A stretch of 64,000 nucleotides of DNA from Erwinia sp. E602 (lineage in GTDB: Bacteria; Pseudomonadota; Gammaproteobacteria; Enterobacterales; Enterobacteriaceae): contig NZ_CP046582.1 of the NCBI RefSeq assembly GCF_018141005.1, positions 4,526,001-4,590,000 on the forward strand, in the 5' to 3' direction. The notes beneath the pieces were generated by a model that ran no database searches, was not told the DNA's origin, and worked only from the letters and a program-made list of their open reading frames with translations. The translations under genes were made by a program, and so were the position numbers. Shown here one piece after another: positions 15,776 to 26,333 of the stretch (the stretch's first letter is position 1; every line of letters starts with the position of its first letter).

Positions 15776-16423
15776 TTAACGTTCATCGCTCGGTTGAGTG
15801 GGGGTGGCTGGACGGGCAACCTCAGCGGTTTTAGACAGCCGCACTGCGCTGTCAGGCCTCTGCGCGGTATCATGCCCGGCCAGCGGCGACGGTGTGGCTT
15901 GCGGCAGCGGTTCTGCGGTTGCATCAGTGGCAAGGGTCTGCTCCGGCACAGCGGCGGCAGGTGCCTGAACCGGTACGCTGGCCTGCTGCACTGCAGAGGC
16001 AGGTGCCTGAGCCGGAGCGCTGGCCTGGTGATCGGCGGTAGCCGGGGTCACGCCATCGTGGGCGTCCTGCGAATTTTTCACCAGCGGGTTGTGGATGGTG
16101 TGCGCTTCATCATCGGCTTTTTCGTTCTCGCCGAGATAGCTGCGCTTCATTGATTCCGCGGTCTGCTTCAGCTCTTCCACCGACGCTTTCAGCTCCGGCG
16201 ACAGGCTGTCCATGCTGGCCTGCTCAATCTTTTTCAGGCCATCCTGCAGCTCCTGCAGTTTGAGCTCCTGTGCCAGTTCGTTTTGCACGTTGCTGGCGAG
16301 GGAGCGCATCGCGCGGATCCAACCCACTACGGTTCTGACCGCTACCGGCAGACGTTTCGGCCCCAGTACCACCAGGCCAATCACGAAAACCAGTACCAGT
16401 TCACTAAAGCCTATGTCGAACAC
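15776..16423 (-). CDS. tatB: Sec-independent translocase subunit TatB, long C-terminal tail
   Basis: Single-span membrane protein that forms the signal-peptide receptor with TatC. The N-terminus [21 protein letters not shown] (shown here as [13 protein letters not shown]) and the following amphipathic helix [11 protein letters not shown] are typical. At 215 residues it is much longer than E. coli TatB (171). The extra length is a low-complexity Ala/Pro/Gln tail from about residue 120. Within it lies an imperfect 14-residue tandem repeat ([14 protein letters not shown], then [14 protein letters not shown]), encoded by a 42-bp repeat. The tail is known to be dispensable in E. coli TatB. The gap to tatA is 3 nt. 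Confidence 0.95.
   Translation of the reverse strand: MFDIGFSELVLVFVIGLVVLGPKRLPVAVRTVVGWIRAMRSLASNVQNELAQELKLQELQDGLKKIEQASMDSLSPELKASVEELKQTAESMKRSYLGENEKADDEAHTIHNPLVKNSQDAHDGVTPATADHQASAPAQAPASAVQQASVPVQAPAAAVPEQTLATDATAEPLPQATPSPLAGHDTAQRPDSAVRLSKTAEVARPATPTQPSDER
15957..16028. repeat. 42-bp imperfect tandem repeat inside tatB
   Basis: Two copies start at 15957 and 15999 with the shared block GCAGGTGCCTGA. The second copy is partial at this identity. They encode the Ala/Pro/Gln repeats of the TatB tail, so slippage changes tail length by 14 residues without a frameshift. Confidence 0.75.
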
Positions 16424-16426
16424 GGA

Positions 16427-16675
16427 TCAGACCTTGTCGTTCTTAACGTCTTCTTTTTTCACTTCACCAGGCTGTTTCTCAGCCAGGCGAGCGTTGAAGT
16501 CGGCGTCTTCATCCTGGGAACGGTCCTTAGACTTATCGTCTTCATCACTCATGGCTTTCTTAAAGCCCTTGATGGACGAACCCAGATCGGAGCCCAGCGA
16601 ACGCAGCTTCTTAGTACCAAACAGCAGCACCACCAGCACGGCGATGATTAACAAGTGCGGAAGAGTAATGCCCAT
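16427..16675 (-). CDS. tatA: Sec-independent translocase subunit TatA
   Basis: Forms the pore-like oligomer of the Tat translocase. The 82 residues (E. coli 89) have a short N-terminal helix with [17 protein letters not shown], the FGTKKL hinge, an amphipathic helix [16 protein letters not shown] and a charged tail. First gene of tatABC, 121 nt downstream of ubiB, so an own promoter is likely in that gap, as in E. coli. No tatE is seen in the window. Confidence 0.97.
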   Translation of the reverse strand: MGITLPHLLIIAVLVVLLFGTKKLRSLGSDLGSSIKGFKKAMSDEDDKSKDRSQDEDADFNARLAEKQPGEVKKEDVKNDKV

Positions 16676-16796
16676 AATGACCTCTGAATATCGACAAATG
16701 ATGCGAGTTGCGCAGTATATAACAGTCTGTGTACCACTGACGATTCACAAACCCCTTAGTAGTCGGAATTAAGTGCCGATTTACCTTTCGTGACAA

Positions 16797-18434
16797 TCAA
16801 TTTGTTTTGCGCCAGCCGACCAGCCAGGCAACCAGTCCGGCGGCAACCAGCACCGCCGGCAGCAGTTCCGCCTCAGGCCGCAGCAGCAGGATCGCCGTAC
16901 CACCGAGCAGCAGGGTGGCACCCACGCCCAGCAGGTAGCGGGACTGATGCTGGCGTACGCGTTCGCCTTTCAAATCATTAGCCAGCCGGTCAACGCTGTG
17001 GCGCAAATGCCGGTGCTGGCGCAGGCTGTCATAAAACAGCTCCGGTAGCTCCGGCAACTTTTCGGCCCATGACGGCGCTTTATCTTTCAGCGCACGCACC
17101 AGCGCCGGAATACCAATCTGATCTTTGATCCAGTCCTCGAGGAACGGCTTGGCCGTTTTCCACAGATCCAGCTGCGGGTAGAGCTGGCGGCCCACGCCCT
17201 CGACGTAGAGCAGCGTTTTCTGCAGTAGCACCAGCTGCGGCTGCACTTCCATATTGAAACGGCGGGCGGTGTTAAACAGGTTCATCAACACATGACCGAA
17301 GGAGATTTCAGCCAGCGGCTTCTCAAAAATCGGTTCACAGACCGTACGTATGGAGAATTCAAAGTCTTCCACGTTGGTATCCGGCGGCACCCAGCCGGAG
17401 TCAACGTGCAGCTCGGCCACCTTACGGTAATCGCGGTTGAAGAAGGCGATAAAGTTCTCGGCCAGATAGCGTTTGTCTTCTTTGTTCAGCGAACCAACGA
17501 TGCCACAGTCAATACCAATATACTGCGGATCTTCCGGGCGATCGTAGCTGACGAAGATATTACCCGGGTGCATATCGGCGTGGAAGAAGCTGTCACGGAA
17601 CACCTGGGTAAAGAACACCTGCACGCCGCGTTCGGCCAGCAGTTTCATATTCACCCCGTGCTGCTCCAGCGTTGCCACATCAGAGATGGGAATGCCGTAA
17701 ATGCGCTCCATCACCATCATGGTTTCGCTGCCATAGTCGGAGTAAACTTCCGGCACGTACAGCATCCGGCTGCCGTCAAAGTTACGTCGCAGCTGAATAG
17801 CGTTGGCGGCTTCGCGCAGCAGATTCAGCTCGTCCAGCAGCGTTTTCTCGTAATCCGCCACCACTTCAACCGGGCGCAGACGCCGCCCGTCCGGCAACAG
17901 CCGCGGCACCCAGCGGGCCAGCCGATAAATCAGCCGCATATCCGCTTTAATGACCGGCAGGATGTCCGGGCGGATCACCTTAATCACTACTTCACGGCCG
18001 TTCTTTTTCAGTTTAGCCGTATGGACCTGGGCGATAGAGGCAGAGGCCAGCGGGACAATGTCGAACTCATCAAACTGGCTGTCAATCGGGGCACCGAGCG
18101 ACTGCTCGATCAGCTTCAGCGCCTTGGCACCGTCAAACGGAGCCACGCGATCCTGTAACATCGCCAGCTGGTCAGCAATCTGCGGCGGGAACAGGTCACG
18201 ACGGGTGGACATCATCTGACCAAACTTGATCCACACCGGCCCCAGCTGCTCCAGTGCCAGGCGTAAACGCTGGCCCAGCGGCAGGTCATGATGGCGGTTA
18301 GGCAGCCAGAACAGGCACTTACGCCACAGACGCAGGGGCAGAGTCAGGCGTGTTTGCGGAATCAGTTCATCCAGCCCGTAACTCAGAAACACCCGGATAA
18401 TCAGGTAGAGACGGCGAAGTTCTCCAAAGGTCAT
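16797..18434 (-). CDS. ubiB: Ubiquinone synthesis atypical kinase/ATPase UbiB
   Basis: ADCK/COQ8 family protein needed for ubiquinone synthesis, thought to use ATP to handle lipid intermediates at the membrane. The 545 residues (E. coli 546) carry the family KxGQ motif KFGQMMSTR (about 70-78), the lysine block [10 protein letters not shown], the catalytic-loop region [10 protein letters not shown] and metal site IGIDCG. Two C-terminal transmembrane segments follow (about 495-540). Its ATG overlaps the ubiJ stop by 4 nt (ATGA). Confidence 0.96.
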   Translation of the reverse strand: MTFGELRRLYLIIRVFLSYGLDELIPQTRLTLPLRLWRKCLFWLPNRHHDLPLGQRLRLALEQLGPVWIKFGQMMSTRRDLFPPQIADQLAMLQDRVAPFDGAKALKLIEQSLGAPIDSQFDEFDIVPLASASIAQVHTAKLKKNGREVVIKVIRPDILPVIKADMRLIYRLARWVPRLLPDGRRLRPVEVVADYEKTLLDELNLLREAANAIQLRRNFDGSRMLYVPEVYSDYGSETMMVMERIYGIPISDVATLEQHGVNMKLLAERGVQVFFTQVFRDSFFHADMHPGNIFVSYDRPEDPQYIGIDCGIVGSLNKEDKRYLAENFIAFFNRDYRKVAELHVDSGWVPPDTNVEDFEFSIRTVCEPIFEKPLAEISFGHVLMNLFNTARRFNMEVQPQLVLLQKTLLYVEGVGRQLYPQLDLWKTAKPFLEDWIKDQIGIPALVRALKDKAPSWAEKLPELPELFYDSLRQHRHLRHSVDRLANDLKGERVRQHQSRYLLGVGATLLLGGTAILLLRPEAELLPAVLVAAGLVAWLVGWRKTN

Positions 18435-19036
18435 TGCTCCTCCAGCTTACTGAAACGGGCATCCAGCGCATCCAGCGAGCGGGTCAGCGCGTCGACTTCT
18501 TCGGCAAACCAGGCCAGTTCAAGCTGGCCCGGCGCCAGGCGCCACTCCTCGGTCACGGCTTGCGCCAGGTACTGTTGCTTGCGGGCCACATCACGGCGCA
18601 CCAGGCTGAAACCGCGTTGTGCAAAGCGCGTAATGCCCTGGGCGGCAATATCCCCCACCCATGGGGCGAGATATTCCGCCGGGTCGAGTTCGGCCATATC
18701 GAGCAGCGCAGAGAACTGCTGCACCAGCTGCAGGTCACCGGCAACGGACAGCTCACCGCTACGGATCAACGCGGTCAGCTGCTGGCGGTCGCGCAGCTTT
18801 GGCAGCGTGGTCAGTCGGGTGGTCACCGTGCAGTCGGCCGGGCCGGCCCACTCCCCCACCACGTCGACCTGCTGTTCGCTGAACACGAAGGTCAGCGGCT
18901 GCTTCAGCTCGGTCAGCACGATAGTCAGGCTTTTACTGGTGAGACGCTGGCGCGCCGCTCTCAGGCCGCGATCGCGATACAGAACCCGATTCAGCGCCGT
19001 CTCCATGCCTGCGGTTAACAGCGGCGTTAGTGTCAT
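18431..19036 (-). CDS. ubiJ: Ubiquinone synthesis accessory factor UbiJ
   Basis: Lipid-binding accessory factor; with UbiK it supports the soluble Ubi complex that includes UbiE. An SCP2-like domain fills the N-terminal two thirds ([19 protein letters not shown] fits the fold), with a C-terminal helix [11 protein letters not shown] likely to form a coiled coil. Starting at 19036 ([10 protein letters not shown]) gives 201 residues, the E. coli length, with GGGA upstream; an ATG 6 nt earlier is possible. In E. coli this locus also encodes the EsrE RNA; I did not test that here. Confidence 0.92.
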   Translation of the reverse strand: MTLTPLLTAGMETALNRVLYRDRGLRAARQRLTSKSLTIVLTELKQPLTFVFSEQQVDVVGEWAGPADCTVTTRLTTLPKLRDRQQLTALIRSGELSVAGDLQLVQQFSALLDMAELDPAEYLAPWVGDIAAQGITRFAQRGFSLVRRDVARKQQYLAQAVTEEWRLAPGQLELAWFAEEVDALTRSLDALDARFSKLEEQ

Positions 19037-19048
19037 AGCCATTCCCGA

Positions 19049-19804
19049 TCAGAACTTGAATCCACGGTGCAACGCAACGATGCCGCCCGTCAGATTGTGA
19101 TAAGTGGTGTTTTCAAAGCCAACGTCCATCATCATCTGCTTCAGGGTGTCCTGATCGGGGTGCATACGGATGGATTCCGCCAGGTAGCGGTAGCTGCCGG
19201 CGTCTTTCGCAACGATCTCACCGATGCGCGGCAGGATATGGAAGGAGTAAGCATCGTAGGCTTTGCTCAGCGGCTCCAGTACGGGTTTGGAGAACTCCAG
19301 CACCAGCAGGCGACCACCCGGCTTCAGCACGCGGAACATCGAGGCCAGCGCCTTGTCTTTATCGGTCACGTTACGCAGGCCAAAGGCGATGGTGATGCAG
19401 TCGAAGTAGTTGTCCGGGAACGGCAGCGCTTCCGCGTTGGCCTGCACGTAGTTGACATTGCCAATGATGCCTCGGTTACGCAGCTTCTCGCGGCCTACTT
19501 TCAACATTGAACTGTTGATATCGGCCAGCACCACTTCACCAGATTCCCCCACCAGACGAGAAAATTTCGCCGTCAGGTCGCCCGTGCCGCCCGCCAGATC
19601 CAGCACGCGCTGGCCGCGGCGCACGCCGCTGCAATCAATGGTGAAACGCTTCCAGACGCGGTGAATGCCGAACGACATCAGGTCGTTCATCAAATCATAT
19701 TTGGCCGCAACGGAGTGGAACACATCCGCCACCATATCGGCTTTCTCGCTTTTCGCTACGGTGCGATAGCCGAAATCGGTGGTGTCCTTAGATTCATCTG
19801 CCAT
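19049..19804 (-). CDS. ubiE: Ubiquinone/menaquinone C-methyltransferase UbiE
   Basis: SAM-dependent C-methyltransferase acting on 2-polyprenyl-6-methoxy-benzoquinol and on demethylmenaquinol. The 251 residues from 19804 ([13 protein letters not shown]) equal E. coli UbiE. SAM motif I is [15 protein letters not shown] (about 68-82), and the UbiE signatures [17 protein letters not shown] and [15 protein letters not shown] are intact. In-frame ATGs upstream are not needed. First gene of ubiE-ubiJ-ubiB. Confidence 0.97.
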   Translation of the reverse strand: MADESKDTTDFGYRTVAKSEKADMVADVFHSVAAKYDLMNDLMSFGIHRVWKRFTIDCSGVRRGQRVLDLAGGTGDLTAKFSRLVGESGEVVLADINSSMLKVGREKLRNRGIIGNVNYVQANAEALPFPDNYFDCITIAFGLRNVTDKDKALASMFRVLKPGGRLLVLEFSKPVLEPLSKAYDAYSFHILPRIGEIVAKDAGSYRYLAESIRMHPDQDTLKQMMMDVGFENTTYHNLTGGIVALHRGFKF

Positions 19805-19878
19805 GGGTTTTGCCTGTTCTGCCATCAAATATCGGCCAAGTGTACCAGAGTCAGGCAGGCCAGGCACTTGCCGCACGC

Positions 19879-21411
19879 TTATTCATTAATGCGCTGAGGG
19901 GGCGACTGGCTTGCCGCAGCCTCATCCGGCGCATCGTCCCAGCCGTCGTCCTGCCCGGCCTCGTCGTCGTCCGGCTGCGCCTGTTCCACCAGCCTCGGGT
20001 TGATCGGCCGTTTGATCTCCACCCCCATCTGGCGAAACCCCTCGGTCTGGGCGATCAGATTACCGCGACCTTCCGCCAGCTTCTTCATTGCCTGGCGGTA
20101 GCTGTCCTGCGCCTTATCGAGGTTCTGCCCGATGCTGCTCATATCATCAACAAACAGCCGCATTTTGTCATAAAGCCGCGCGGCGCGATCGGCAATGCGC
20201 TGGGCATGACGGCTCTGGTGTTCATAACGCCACAGATTATTGATGGTGCGCAGCGCCACCAGCAGGGTGGTCGGGCTGACCAGCATAATATTCTGGTTCA
20301 GCGCTTCGTTAATCAGCTCCGGCTGGCGGTCAATCGCCAGCAGAAACGCCGGCTCGACAGGAATAAACATCAGCACGTAGTCCAGCGAACGCAGGCCCGG
20401 CAGCTGCTGATAGTCCTTGCGGCTGAGCAGACGCAGGTGGTTGCGGATCGCCGCGATATGCTCGGCGATCGCCAGCTCCCGTTCCGCCTGATCCTCACCG
20501 TTGAAATAGCGCTCGTAGGCTACCAGCGTCATCTTGGCGTCAATCACCACGTCCTTGCCCTGCGGCAGACGGACAATCACGTCCGGCTGCATGCGGCCGT
20601 TCTGCTCCAGCTGGACGGTGACCTGAGTCTCATACTCGTGACCTTCACGCAGGCCGGAGGCTTCCAGCACCCGGCTGAGCACCACCTCCCCCCAGTTACC
20701 CTGCGTTTTGTTGTCGCCTTTCAGGGCTTTGGTCAGGTTGATAGCTTCCTGCGCCATCTGCGCGTTAAGCTGCTGCAGGTTGCGGATCTCATGGGCCAGC
20801 GTATGCCGCTCCCGCGCTTCCTGGCCGAAGCCCTCCTGCACCTGGCGGCGGAACCCTTCCAGCTGCTCGCGCAGCGGCGTAATCAGGCCGTGCAGGCTCT
20901 GCCGGTTCTGTTCATCCACCCGGCGGCCGCTGTTTTCAAAAATACGGTTGGCAAGATTCTCGAACTGCGCGTTCAGCCGCGTCTCGCTGTTTACCAGCAG
21001 CCGCTGTTTCTCTTCTGTCGCCATTCGCGTCTCTTCCAGGCGGATGGTCACTTCGCGAAGCTCTGCCTCCTGGGCCGCATTGATCTCCAGCTGGTTGCGC
21101 AGCTCACGCGTCAGTTGCTCCGCTTCCGCGCGCCAGTGGTCGAGCTGCTGCAGCTTCTCACCGGCGGCGGCCATCCCGCCGTGCAGCTGGCGCAGCTCCT
21201 GCTCGCTGGCTTTCTGCTGTTGCAGTTGCCCCTCCAGCTGCTGTTGCAGTCGCAGACGTTCCGCCTGCGACTGCTCAGCGGCCTGTACCAGCAGCTGGCG
21301 TTCCGTTTCCCCTTGTGCCAGCTGCCGCTGGCCGCGCAGCTGAGCGATCAGCCAGCCGGCCAGCGCTCCGGCGAGGCCGCTACAGACGCCAATGACCATC
21401 AATTCGTCCAC
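19879..21411 (-). CDS. rmuC: DNA recombination limiting protein RmuC
   Basis: RmuC restricts inversion at short inverted repeats in E. coli and has a PD-(D/E)XK nuclease-like core. The GTG at 21411 (VDELMVIGV) is chosen: AGGAGA sits 6-7 nt upstream and the sequence aligns with the E. coli start, giving 510 residues (E. coli 475). An N-terminal membrane helix is followed by a long Gln/Glu-rich coiled coil (about 30-190). The conserved core runs from [20 protein letters not shown] to [20 protein letters not shown]. An acidic tail ends the protein. Confidence 0.94.
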   Translation of the reverse strand: MDELMVIGVCSGLAGALAGWLIAQLRGQRQLAQGETERQLLVQAAEQSQAERLRLQQQLEGQLQQQKASEQELRQLHGGMAAAGEKLQQLDHWRAEAEQLTRELRNQLEINAAQEAELREVTIRLEETRMATEEKQRLLVNSETRLNAQFENLANRIFENSGRRVDEQNRQSLHGLITPLREQLEGFRRQVQEGFGQEARERHTLAHEIRNLQQLNAQMAQEAINLTKALKGDNKTQGNWGEVVLSRVLEASGLREGHEYETQVTVQLEQNGRMQPDVIVRLPQGKDVVIDAKMTLVAYERYFNGEDQAERELAIAEHIAAIRNHLRLLSRKDYQQLPGLRSLDYVLMFIPVEPAFLLAIDRQPELINEALNQNIMLVSPTTLLVALRTINNLWRYEHQSRHAQRIADRAARLYDKMRLFVDDMSSIGQNLDKAQDSYRQAMKKLAEGRGNLIAQTEGFRQMGVEIKRPINPRLVEQAQPDDDEAGQDDGWDDAPDEAAASQSPPQRINE

Positions 21412-21628
21412 TCTGATTCTCCTGCTGATAACCCAACAGCTGAAAAAATAGTGATCTACTGTATGAATGTCCAGACAAAAAGCCATGCATGCCGGTGGGC
21501 ATAGGAAGTAGCAAGGTAAAATGGATACCAGGCCGCAAGAAGCGTGATGACGTCAGAGGCCTTATCGGCAGCGGACACAGGACAAAGCGGAGAATGAATA
21601 ACAAAAGACACAAGGGCAGCAGACAGAA

Positions 21629-21721
21629 GTCACATGTCACAGGGTCACAGGGTCACAGGTAGCAGGTAGCAGGTGGCAGGTGGCAGGCGGCAGGCGGCAG
21701 GCGGCAGGCGGCAGGCGGCAG
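21629..21721. repeat. Graded heptamer tandem array
   Basis: Copies change stepwise along the array: GTCACAT and GTCACAG units separated by an extra G (21629-21658), then GTAGCAG x2, GTGGCAG x2 and GCGGCAG x5 (21659-21721). Nine exact-length 7-bp copies follow three 7-8-bp ones. The homogeneous right end suggests recent slippage expansion there. Confidence 0.9.
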
Positions 21722-21745
21722 GTAGATCACGTTGTTCATCGTCAG

Positions 21746-21771
21746 CGGGCCACCTGATTACACGTGGCCCG
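21746..21771 (-). terminator. Possible udp terminator stem-loop
   Basis: Perfect 8-bp stem CGGGCCAC / GTGGCCCG with a 10-nt loop, just after the udp stop at 21784. No T-run follows on the minus strand, so it may be an mRNA end-protecting hairpin and not an intrinsic terminator. Confidence 0.45.
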
Positions 21772-21783
21772 TTGTCAGGCGGG

Positions 21784-22545
21784 TCAGATCAGGCGACGCG
21801 CTGCTTCCACCACGATTTTCACCGCATCACTCTCGGTTTTCTTCATGGTTTCCGCATCCGGGATCTCCTGCTGGGTACGGTTAACGATCACTCCGGCGAC
21901 CATTCCCGCACGCAGTCCCTGGCTGGCGCACATGGTCAGCAACGTCGCCGACTCCATCTCATAGTTCAGTACGCCCATCTGCTGCCACTCCTGCATTGAG
22001 CCCTGGAACCGGCTGACCACGCGTCCGGAGTAGGTGTCATAACGCTCCTGACCGGGATAGAAGGTGTCTGATGACGCGGTGATACCGATGTGGGTCGTCG
22101 CCCCTACCGCCTGCGCGGCCGCCACCAGCGCGGTGGTACAGGCGAAGTCCGCCACCGCCGGGAACTCCAGCGGGGCAAAGTGCAGGCTGGCACCGTCCAG
22201 ACGTACCGATCCGGTAGTGACCAGCACGTCGCCGACGTTGATGCCCGGCTGGATGGCACCGGTGGTGCCCACGCGCAGGAAGGTACGGATGCCCAGCTGC
22301 GCCAGCTCTTCCACCGCAATCGAAGTGGACGGCCCGCCGATACCGGTGGAGCAGACGATCACCGGCGTGCCGGAGAGTTCCGCACGCCAGGTGGTGAACT
22401 CGCGGTGCGAGGCCAGATGCACCGGGTTATCCATCAGCGCGGCAATTTTCTTCACCCGCTCCGGATCGCCGGGCACAATCGCCAGCGTCGCGCCCTGCAG
22501 GTCGGCTTGCGTTAAACCAAGGTGGAATACGTCAGACTGTGCCAT
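21784..22545 (-). CDS. udp: Uridine phosphorylase Udp
   Basis: Cytosolic enzyme of pyrimidine salvage: uridine plus phosphate gives uracil and ribose-1-phosphate. The 253 residues equal E. coli Udp. Visible are [12 protein letters not shown] (about 7-18), the phosphate-site region [34 protein letters not shown], and the substrate region [13 protein letters not shown]. Single gene, divergent from dlhH; the shared 285-bp region has CRP-like sites, as E. coli udp is under CRP and CytR. Confidence 0.97.
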   Translation of the reverse strand: MAQSDVFHLGLTQADLQGATLAIVPGDPERVKKIAALMDNPVHLASHREFTTWRAELSGTPVIVCSTGIGGPSTSIAVEELAQLGIRTFLRVGTTGAIQPGINVGDVLVTTGSVRLDGASLHFAPLEFPAVADFACTTALVAAAQAVGATTHIGITASSDTFYPGQERYDTYSGRVVSRFQGSMQEWQQMGVLNYEMESATLLTMCASQGLRAGMVAGVIVNRTQQEIPDAETMKKTESDAVKIVVEAARRLI

Positions 22546-22668
22546 TTCAAACTCCTGTCGCGGAAAGCGGGATTAGTTAACTGAAGACTACTCTACGTAA
22601 AAGTCGCACACTTTTATGTGATAAACATCCACTCTTAAAATGAAAGTTACATTTCAAGAGTTATAAAA

Positions 22669-22684
22669 GGTGATCTGATTCACA
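22669..22684. promoter_or_regulatory. CRP-binding site between udp and dlhH
   Basis: GGTGATCTGATTCACA matches TGTGA-N6-TCACA at 9 of 10 positions. A second, weaker pattern, TGTGATAAACATCCAC, begins at 22617. Paired CRP sites with CytR between them control udp in E. coli; that use here is inference. Confidence 0.65.
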
Positions 22685-22830
22685 AATAAACACTGAACCG
22701 GCTGAATATGTCACAACCCGCGCTATGGCAGAGCCGGGTCTGATGTTAAAGAGATAGGGCGCGGTGAGCGGCCCCGGCGCATTCCTGGCTATATTTAGCT
22801 GACGGCTTTAGTGCACGCACGGAGAGGACA

Positions 22831-23667
22831 ATGAAAACCGACGATAACACGACTCAAGATCGCAGCACCACGGGCTTCGCCCCGGCGGCCGGTGCGACCG
22901 CCCCCACCACCCTGATCACCGACAGCGCGGATATCACCTGCGGCGAAACCTCGGTGCCGACCCAGGGCGATAATATGCCGGCGTTTTTTGCCCGGCCGCG
23001 CCAGGCGGAAGAGCCGTTACCGGTGATCCTGGTAGTGCAGGAGATCTTCGGCGTACATGAACATATCCGCGATATCTGTCGCCGCCTGGCACAGGCCGGC
23101 TATCTGGCCGTGGCACCCGAGCTCTATTTCCGTCAGGGCGACGCCAGCGATTACGACGACATCCCGACCCTGCTGAAAGAGCTGGTCAGCAAAGTGCCGG
23201 ACAGCCAGGTGCTGGCCGACCTTGATCACGTGGCCAACTGGGCGGCGCGCCACGGCGGCGATATGCGCAATATGGCCGTGACCGGGTTCTGCTGGGGCGG
23301 GCGCATCAGCTGGCTGTATGCCGCACACAACCCGCAGCTGAAAGCCGCGGTTGCCTGGTACGGTAAACTGGTGGGGGAGAAAACCTTAAAACAGCCGAAA
23401 CATCCGGTCGATATCGCCGTTAATCTGAATGCCCCGGTGCTCGGCCTCTACGGCGGCCAGGATGATGGTATTCCTCAGGAGACGGTCGATACCATGCGCC
23501 AGGCGGTGCGGGCGGCTAATGCCAAAGCAGAAATCATCGTTTATCCGGACGCGGGACACGCGTTTAACGCCGACTATCGCCCGAGCTATCACGCCGAATC
23601 CGCCCAGGATGGCTGGCAGCGCATGCTGGCCTTTTTCCGCCAGTATGGCGTGGCACCAAAAGTATAA
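22831..23667 (+). CDS. dlhH: Dienelactone hydrolase family protein DlhH
   Basis: Alpha/beta hydrolase of the dienelactone hydrolase family, the E. coli YsgA/DlhH homologue; its natural substrate is not known. In the 278 residues the catalytic triad is readable: Cys154 in GFCWGGR, Asp211 or 212 in GGQDDGIP, His243 in DAGHAFNAD. The N-terminal 35 residues are a Thr/Ala-rich stretch ahead of the core. The start follows GGAGAGG by about 5 nt. Monocistronic; convergent with metE across a terminator. Confidence 0.92.
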   Translation: MKTDDNTTQDRSTTGFAPAAGATAPTTLITDSADITCGETSVPTQGDNMPAFFARPRQAEEPLPVILVVQEIFGVHEHIRDICRRLAQAGYLAVAPELYFRQGDASDYDDIPTLLKELVSKVPDSQVLADLDHVANWAARHGGDMRNMAVTGFCWGGRISWLYAAHNPQLKAAVAWYGKLVGEKTLKQPKHPVDIAVNLNAPVLGLYGGQDDGIPQETVDTMRQAVRAANAKAEIIVYPDAGHAFNADYRPSYHAESAQDGWQRMLAFFRQYGVAPKV

Positions 23668-23672
23668 AAAAA

Positions 23673-23694
23673 GGGGCACGGTAACCTGTGCCCC
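23673..23694 (-). terminator. Terminator between metE and dlhH
   Basis: Stem GGGGCAC / GTGCCCC with further GG/CC pairing, followed on the minus strand by a run of seven T. It therefore ends transcription coming from metE; being just after the dlhH stop it may also protect that mRNA. A second perfect stem, CCGGCCGCCT / AGGCGGCCGG, lies at about 23728-23758 without a T-run. Confidence 0.85.
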
Positions 23695-23841
23695 AGCGCG
23701 CGCAGCTTAACGTCAACCGTTCCAGCCGGCCGCCTTTGCGTTGCAGACAGGCGGCCGGTGAAGGGATCCCGGCACACCTGAATACCGCAGGGAATAAACG
23801 CGGGCAACCTCCTCTGCGGCCTGAAGCAGGATGGATTTTAA

Positions 23842-26112
23842 TCAGGCCTTCGCATTACGCAGGTTCTGTGCCGCTTGTACCATATTGGCCAGCGCCTGGC
23901 GGGTTTCGGCCCAGCCGCGGGTTTTCAGGCCACAGTCAGGGTTCACCCACAGACGTTCCGGCGGGATGCGTTGCGCGGCCTTCAGCAGCAGCGCTTCGAT
24001 CTCCCCGACGTCCGGCACGTTCGGCGAGTGAATATCGTACACCCCCGGACCGATCTCATTCGGATACGCAAACTCCTCAAACGACTCCAGCAGTTCCATA
24101 TCGGAACGTGAGGTTTCAATCGTGATCACGTCTGCATCCAGCGCGGCGATCGCAGGCATAATGTCGTTGAACTCGCAGTAACACATGTGGGTGTGGATCT
24201 GCGTGTCGTCCCGCACCACCGCAGCGCTCAGCCGGAAGGCCTCCACCGCCCACGCCAGATACGCCGCCCAGTCAGACTGGTGCAGCGGCAGCCCTTCGCG
24301 CAGCGCAGGCTCGTCAATCTGGATGATGCCGATCCCGGCCTTCTCCAGATCGGCCACCTCATCACGCAGCGCCAGCGCGATCTGCCGCGCAATGGTTTCC
24401 CGGCTGACGTCTTCCCGCAGGAATGACCAGCAGAGGATCGTCACCGGACCGGTCAGCATGCCTTTTACCGGCTTGTCGGTCAGAGACTGCGCGTATTTCG
24501 TCCACTCCACGGTGATCGCCCCCGGGCGGCTGACGTCGCCGATAATCACCGGTGGCTTCACGCAGCGTGAACCGTAGCTCTGCACCCAGCCGTTCTGGCT
24601 GAAGACGAAGCCGTCAAGGTTCTCACCGAAGTACTCCACCATATCGTTACGCTCGGCTTCACCGTGCACCAGCACGTCCAGGCCAAGGCGTTCCTGCTCG
24701 GCGATCGCCTGCTTAATATGTTCAGCGATGCCGGTGCGGTAACGACCGCCGTCAAGACGCCCCTGCCTGAAGTCGAGACGCAGGCCGCGGATTTCAGGAG
24801 TCTGCGGGAAGGAGCCGATGGTGGTGGTCGGCCAGGCCGGCAGCCGGAAGCGCCGGCGCTGGGCTTCAGCACGCAGCGGATAGCCGTTATTGCGCAGGCT
24901 CTCTTTGGCGGTGACTGCCGCCAGACGCTGCGCTACGGCCGCATTGTGCACGCGGGTTGAGGTCTGCCGGGCGCGGATCGGCGCGCTCCAGGCTTCCAGT
25001 GACGCGGCATCGTTTGTGTTCAGCGCGTTGCTTAACAGCGACAGCTCGGCACACTTCTGCAGCGCAAAGGCGAACCAGCTTTTCACTTCCGCATCCAGGC
25101 GGGTTTCCACGCTCAGATCGATCGGGCTGTGCAGCAGCGAGCAGGAAGAGCCAATCCACAGCTGTTGACGCCGGCCGACCAGCGGCTGCAGGCGGTCAAA
25201 CCAGCTGCTGAGATCGGCGCGCCAGACGTTACGTCCGTTGATCACGCCGAGGGAGAGTAGCCAGTCGGCCGGGATGCTGGCGTTCAGGGAGGCGATATCG
25301 TCTTTCCCCTGCACCAGATCGACGTGCAGGCCCTGTACCGGCAGCGCGGTGATGGTCTCAAGGTTATGACCGATGCTGTCGAAATAGGTGGTCAGCAGCA
25401 GCTTAATCTGCCCCTGCAGCGAAGCGTAAGCCGGTCTGAAGGCATTCAGCCACTCGGCGGGCAGTTCCAGCGCCAGCGACGGCTCGTCAATCTGCACCCA
25501 TTCGATACCGCGTCTGGCCAGTTCGGCCAGCAGCTGCTGGTACACCGGCAGAATGTCTGGCAGCAGGCTCAGCCGGTTAAACGGCTCGCCCTTTACTTTG
25601 CCCAGCCACAGGTAAGTGACCGGGCCGAGCAGCACCGGCTTCACCCGGTGGCCCAGCGCCAGCGCTTCGTCGACTTCTTCCAGCAGCTGGGTCCAGCTCA
25701 GCCTGAACTGCATGCCCTGCACAAATTCCGGCACCATGTAGTGGTAGTTGGTGTTAAACCATTTGGTCATCTCGGCGGCGGCGGCGGGTTCGCCGCCTGG
25801 CGCACGACCACGGCCGAGGCGGAACAGAGTGTCGAGGTCAACGGAGCCGTCTGTATTCTGGTGACGCGGCGGCACGTTACCGAGCATCAGACTGGTGGTC
25901 AGCACGTGATCGTACCAGGCGAAGTCGCCTACCGGCAGCAGGTCTACACCGGCGTCTTTTTGCTGCTGCCAGTGGCGGGTGCGCAGTTCACGGCCGACGG
26001 CCAGCAGATCGGCCTGGCTGCTGTTACCAGCCCAGTAGCTCTCGAGAGCCTTTTTGAGTTCACGGCGCAGGCCGACGCGGGGAAAGCCGAGCGTATGGTT
26101 CTGAATCGTCAT
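23842..26112 (-). CDS. metE: Cobalamin-independent methionine synthase MetE
   Basis: Transfers the methyl group of 5-methyltetrahydropteroyl-triglutamate to homocysteine, the last step of methionine synthesis. The start at 26112 ([14 protein letters not shown]) gives 756 residues (E. coli 753); an upstream in-frame ATG would run into the promoter. The two MetE barrels are present; zinc ligands lie in [11 protein letters not shown] and, near the C-terminus, [11 protein letters not shown]. Divergent from its activator metR; MetJ-box-like sequence lies between. Confidence 0.97.
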   Translation of the reverse strand: MTIQNHTLGFPRVGLRRELKKALESYWAGNSSQADLLAVGRELRTRHWQQQKDAGVDLLPVGDFAWYDHVLTTSLMLGNVPPRHQNTDGSVDLDTLFRLGRGRAPGGEPAAAAEMTKWFNTNYHYMVPEFVQGMQFRLSWTQLLEEVDEALALGHRVKPVLLGPVTYLWLGKVKGEPFNRLSLLPDILPVYQQLLAELARRGIEWVQIDEPSLALELPAEWLNAFRPAYASLQGQIKLLLTTYFDSIGHNLETITALPVQGLHVDLVQGKDDIASLNASIPADWLLSLGVINGRNVWRADLSSWFDRLQPLVGRRQQLWIGSSCSLLHSPIDLSVETRLDAEVKSWFAFALQKCAELSLLSNALNTNDAASLEAWSAPIRARQTSTRVHNAAVAQRLAAVTAKESLRNNGYPLRAEAQRRRFRLPAWPTTTIGSFPQTPEIRGLRLDFRQGRLDGGRYRTGIAEHIKQAIAEQERLGLDVLVHGEAERNDMVEYFGENLDGFVFSQNGWVQSYGSRCVKPPVIIGDVSRPGAITVEWTKYAQSLTDKPVKGMLTGPVTILCWSFLREDVSRETIARQIALALRDEVADLEKAGIGIIQIDEPALREGLPLHQSDWAAYLAWAVEAFRLSAAVVRDDTQIHTHMCYCEFNDIMPAIAALDADVITIETSRSDMELLESFEEFAYPNEIGPGVYDIHSPNVPDVGEIEALLLKAAQRIPPERLWVNPDCGLKTRGWAETRQALANMVQAAQNLRNAKA

Positions 26113-26245
26113 CTTCAACTCCTTACCTGTAGCGTTTTCAGTGTTCGGCGTCCGCGTGGCCGTCATGCTGACTGCGGTTATGCGCAGATTTCGCGCCCTG
26201 CCCGGAGAGTTAATCGCCCGATTAACGTTGCGGCCAGATTCATTT

Positions 26246-26261
26246 GGACGTCCAGATGTTT
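26246..26261. promoter_or_regulatory. Candidate tandem MetJ boxes
   Basis: Two adjacent 8-mers, GGACGTCC and AGATGTTT, match the met box AGACGTCT at 6 and 5 of 8 positions. MetJ binds pairs of such boxes with S-adenosylmethionine as corepressor. The position between metE and metR fits E. coli control. No clear MetR site (TGAA-N5-TTCA) was found. Confidence 0.55.
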
Positions 26262-26333
26262 ACACCGCTATAATCCGCAGGTACTGTATTCACCACAAGC
26301 GCAAAATGTTCACCGTCGATGTGAAGGACCCTC

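Larger units (their letters stand above)
21412..21783. other. rmuC-udp intergenic region
   Basis: 372 bp without a credible gene. It holds the rmuC upstream region, a heptamer-type tandem array (21629-21721) and a stem-loop at 21746-21771 that could end udp. No other element was recognised. Confidence 0.8.

Noticed and set aside
19810..21504. A 564-codon frame antisense to rmuC, with similar long antisense frames over recQ, wecC and pepQ
   Set aside because: GC-rich third positions in real genes leave long open frames on the other strand; the sense genes have clear homology and start sites.
21629..21721. Repeat array considered as a CRISPR
   Set aside because: Units are 7 bp without spacers and there are no cas genes; the same holds for the 6-bp array at 51357-51426.
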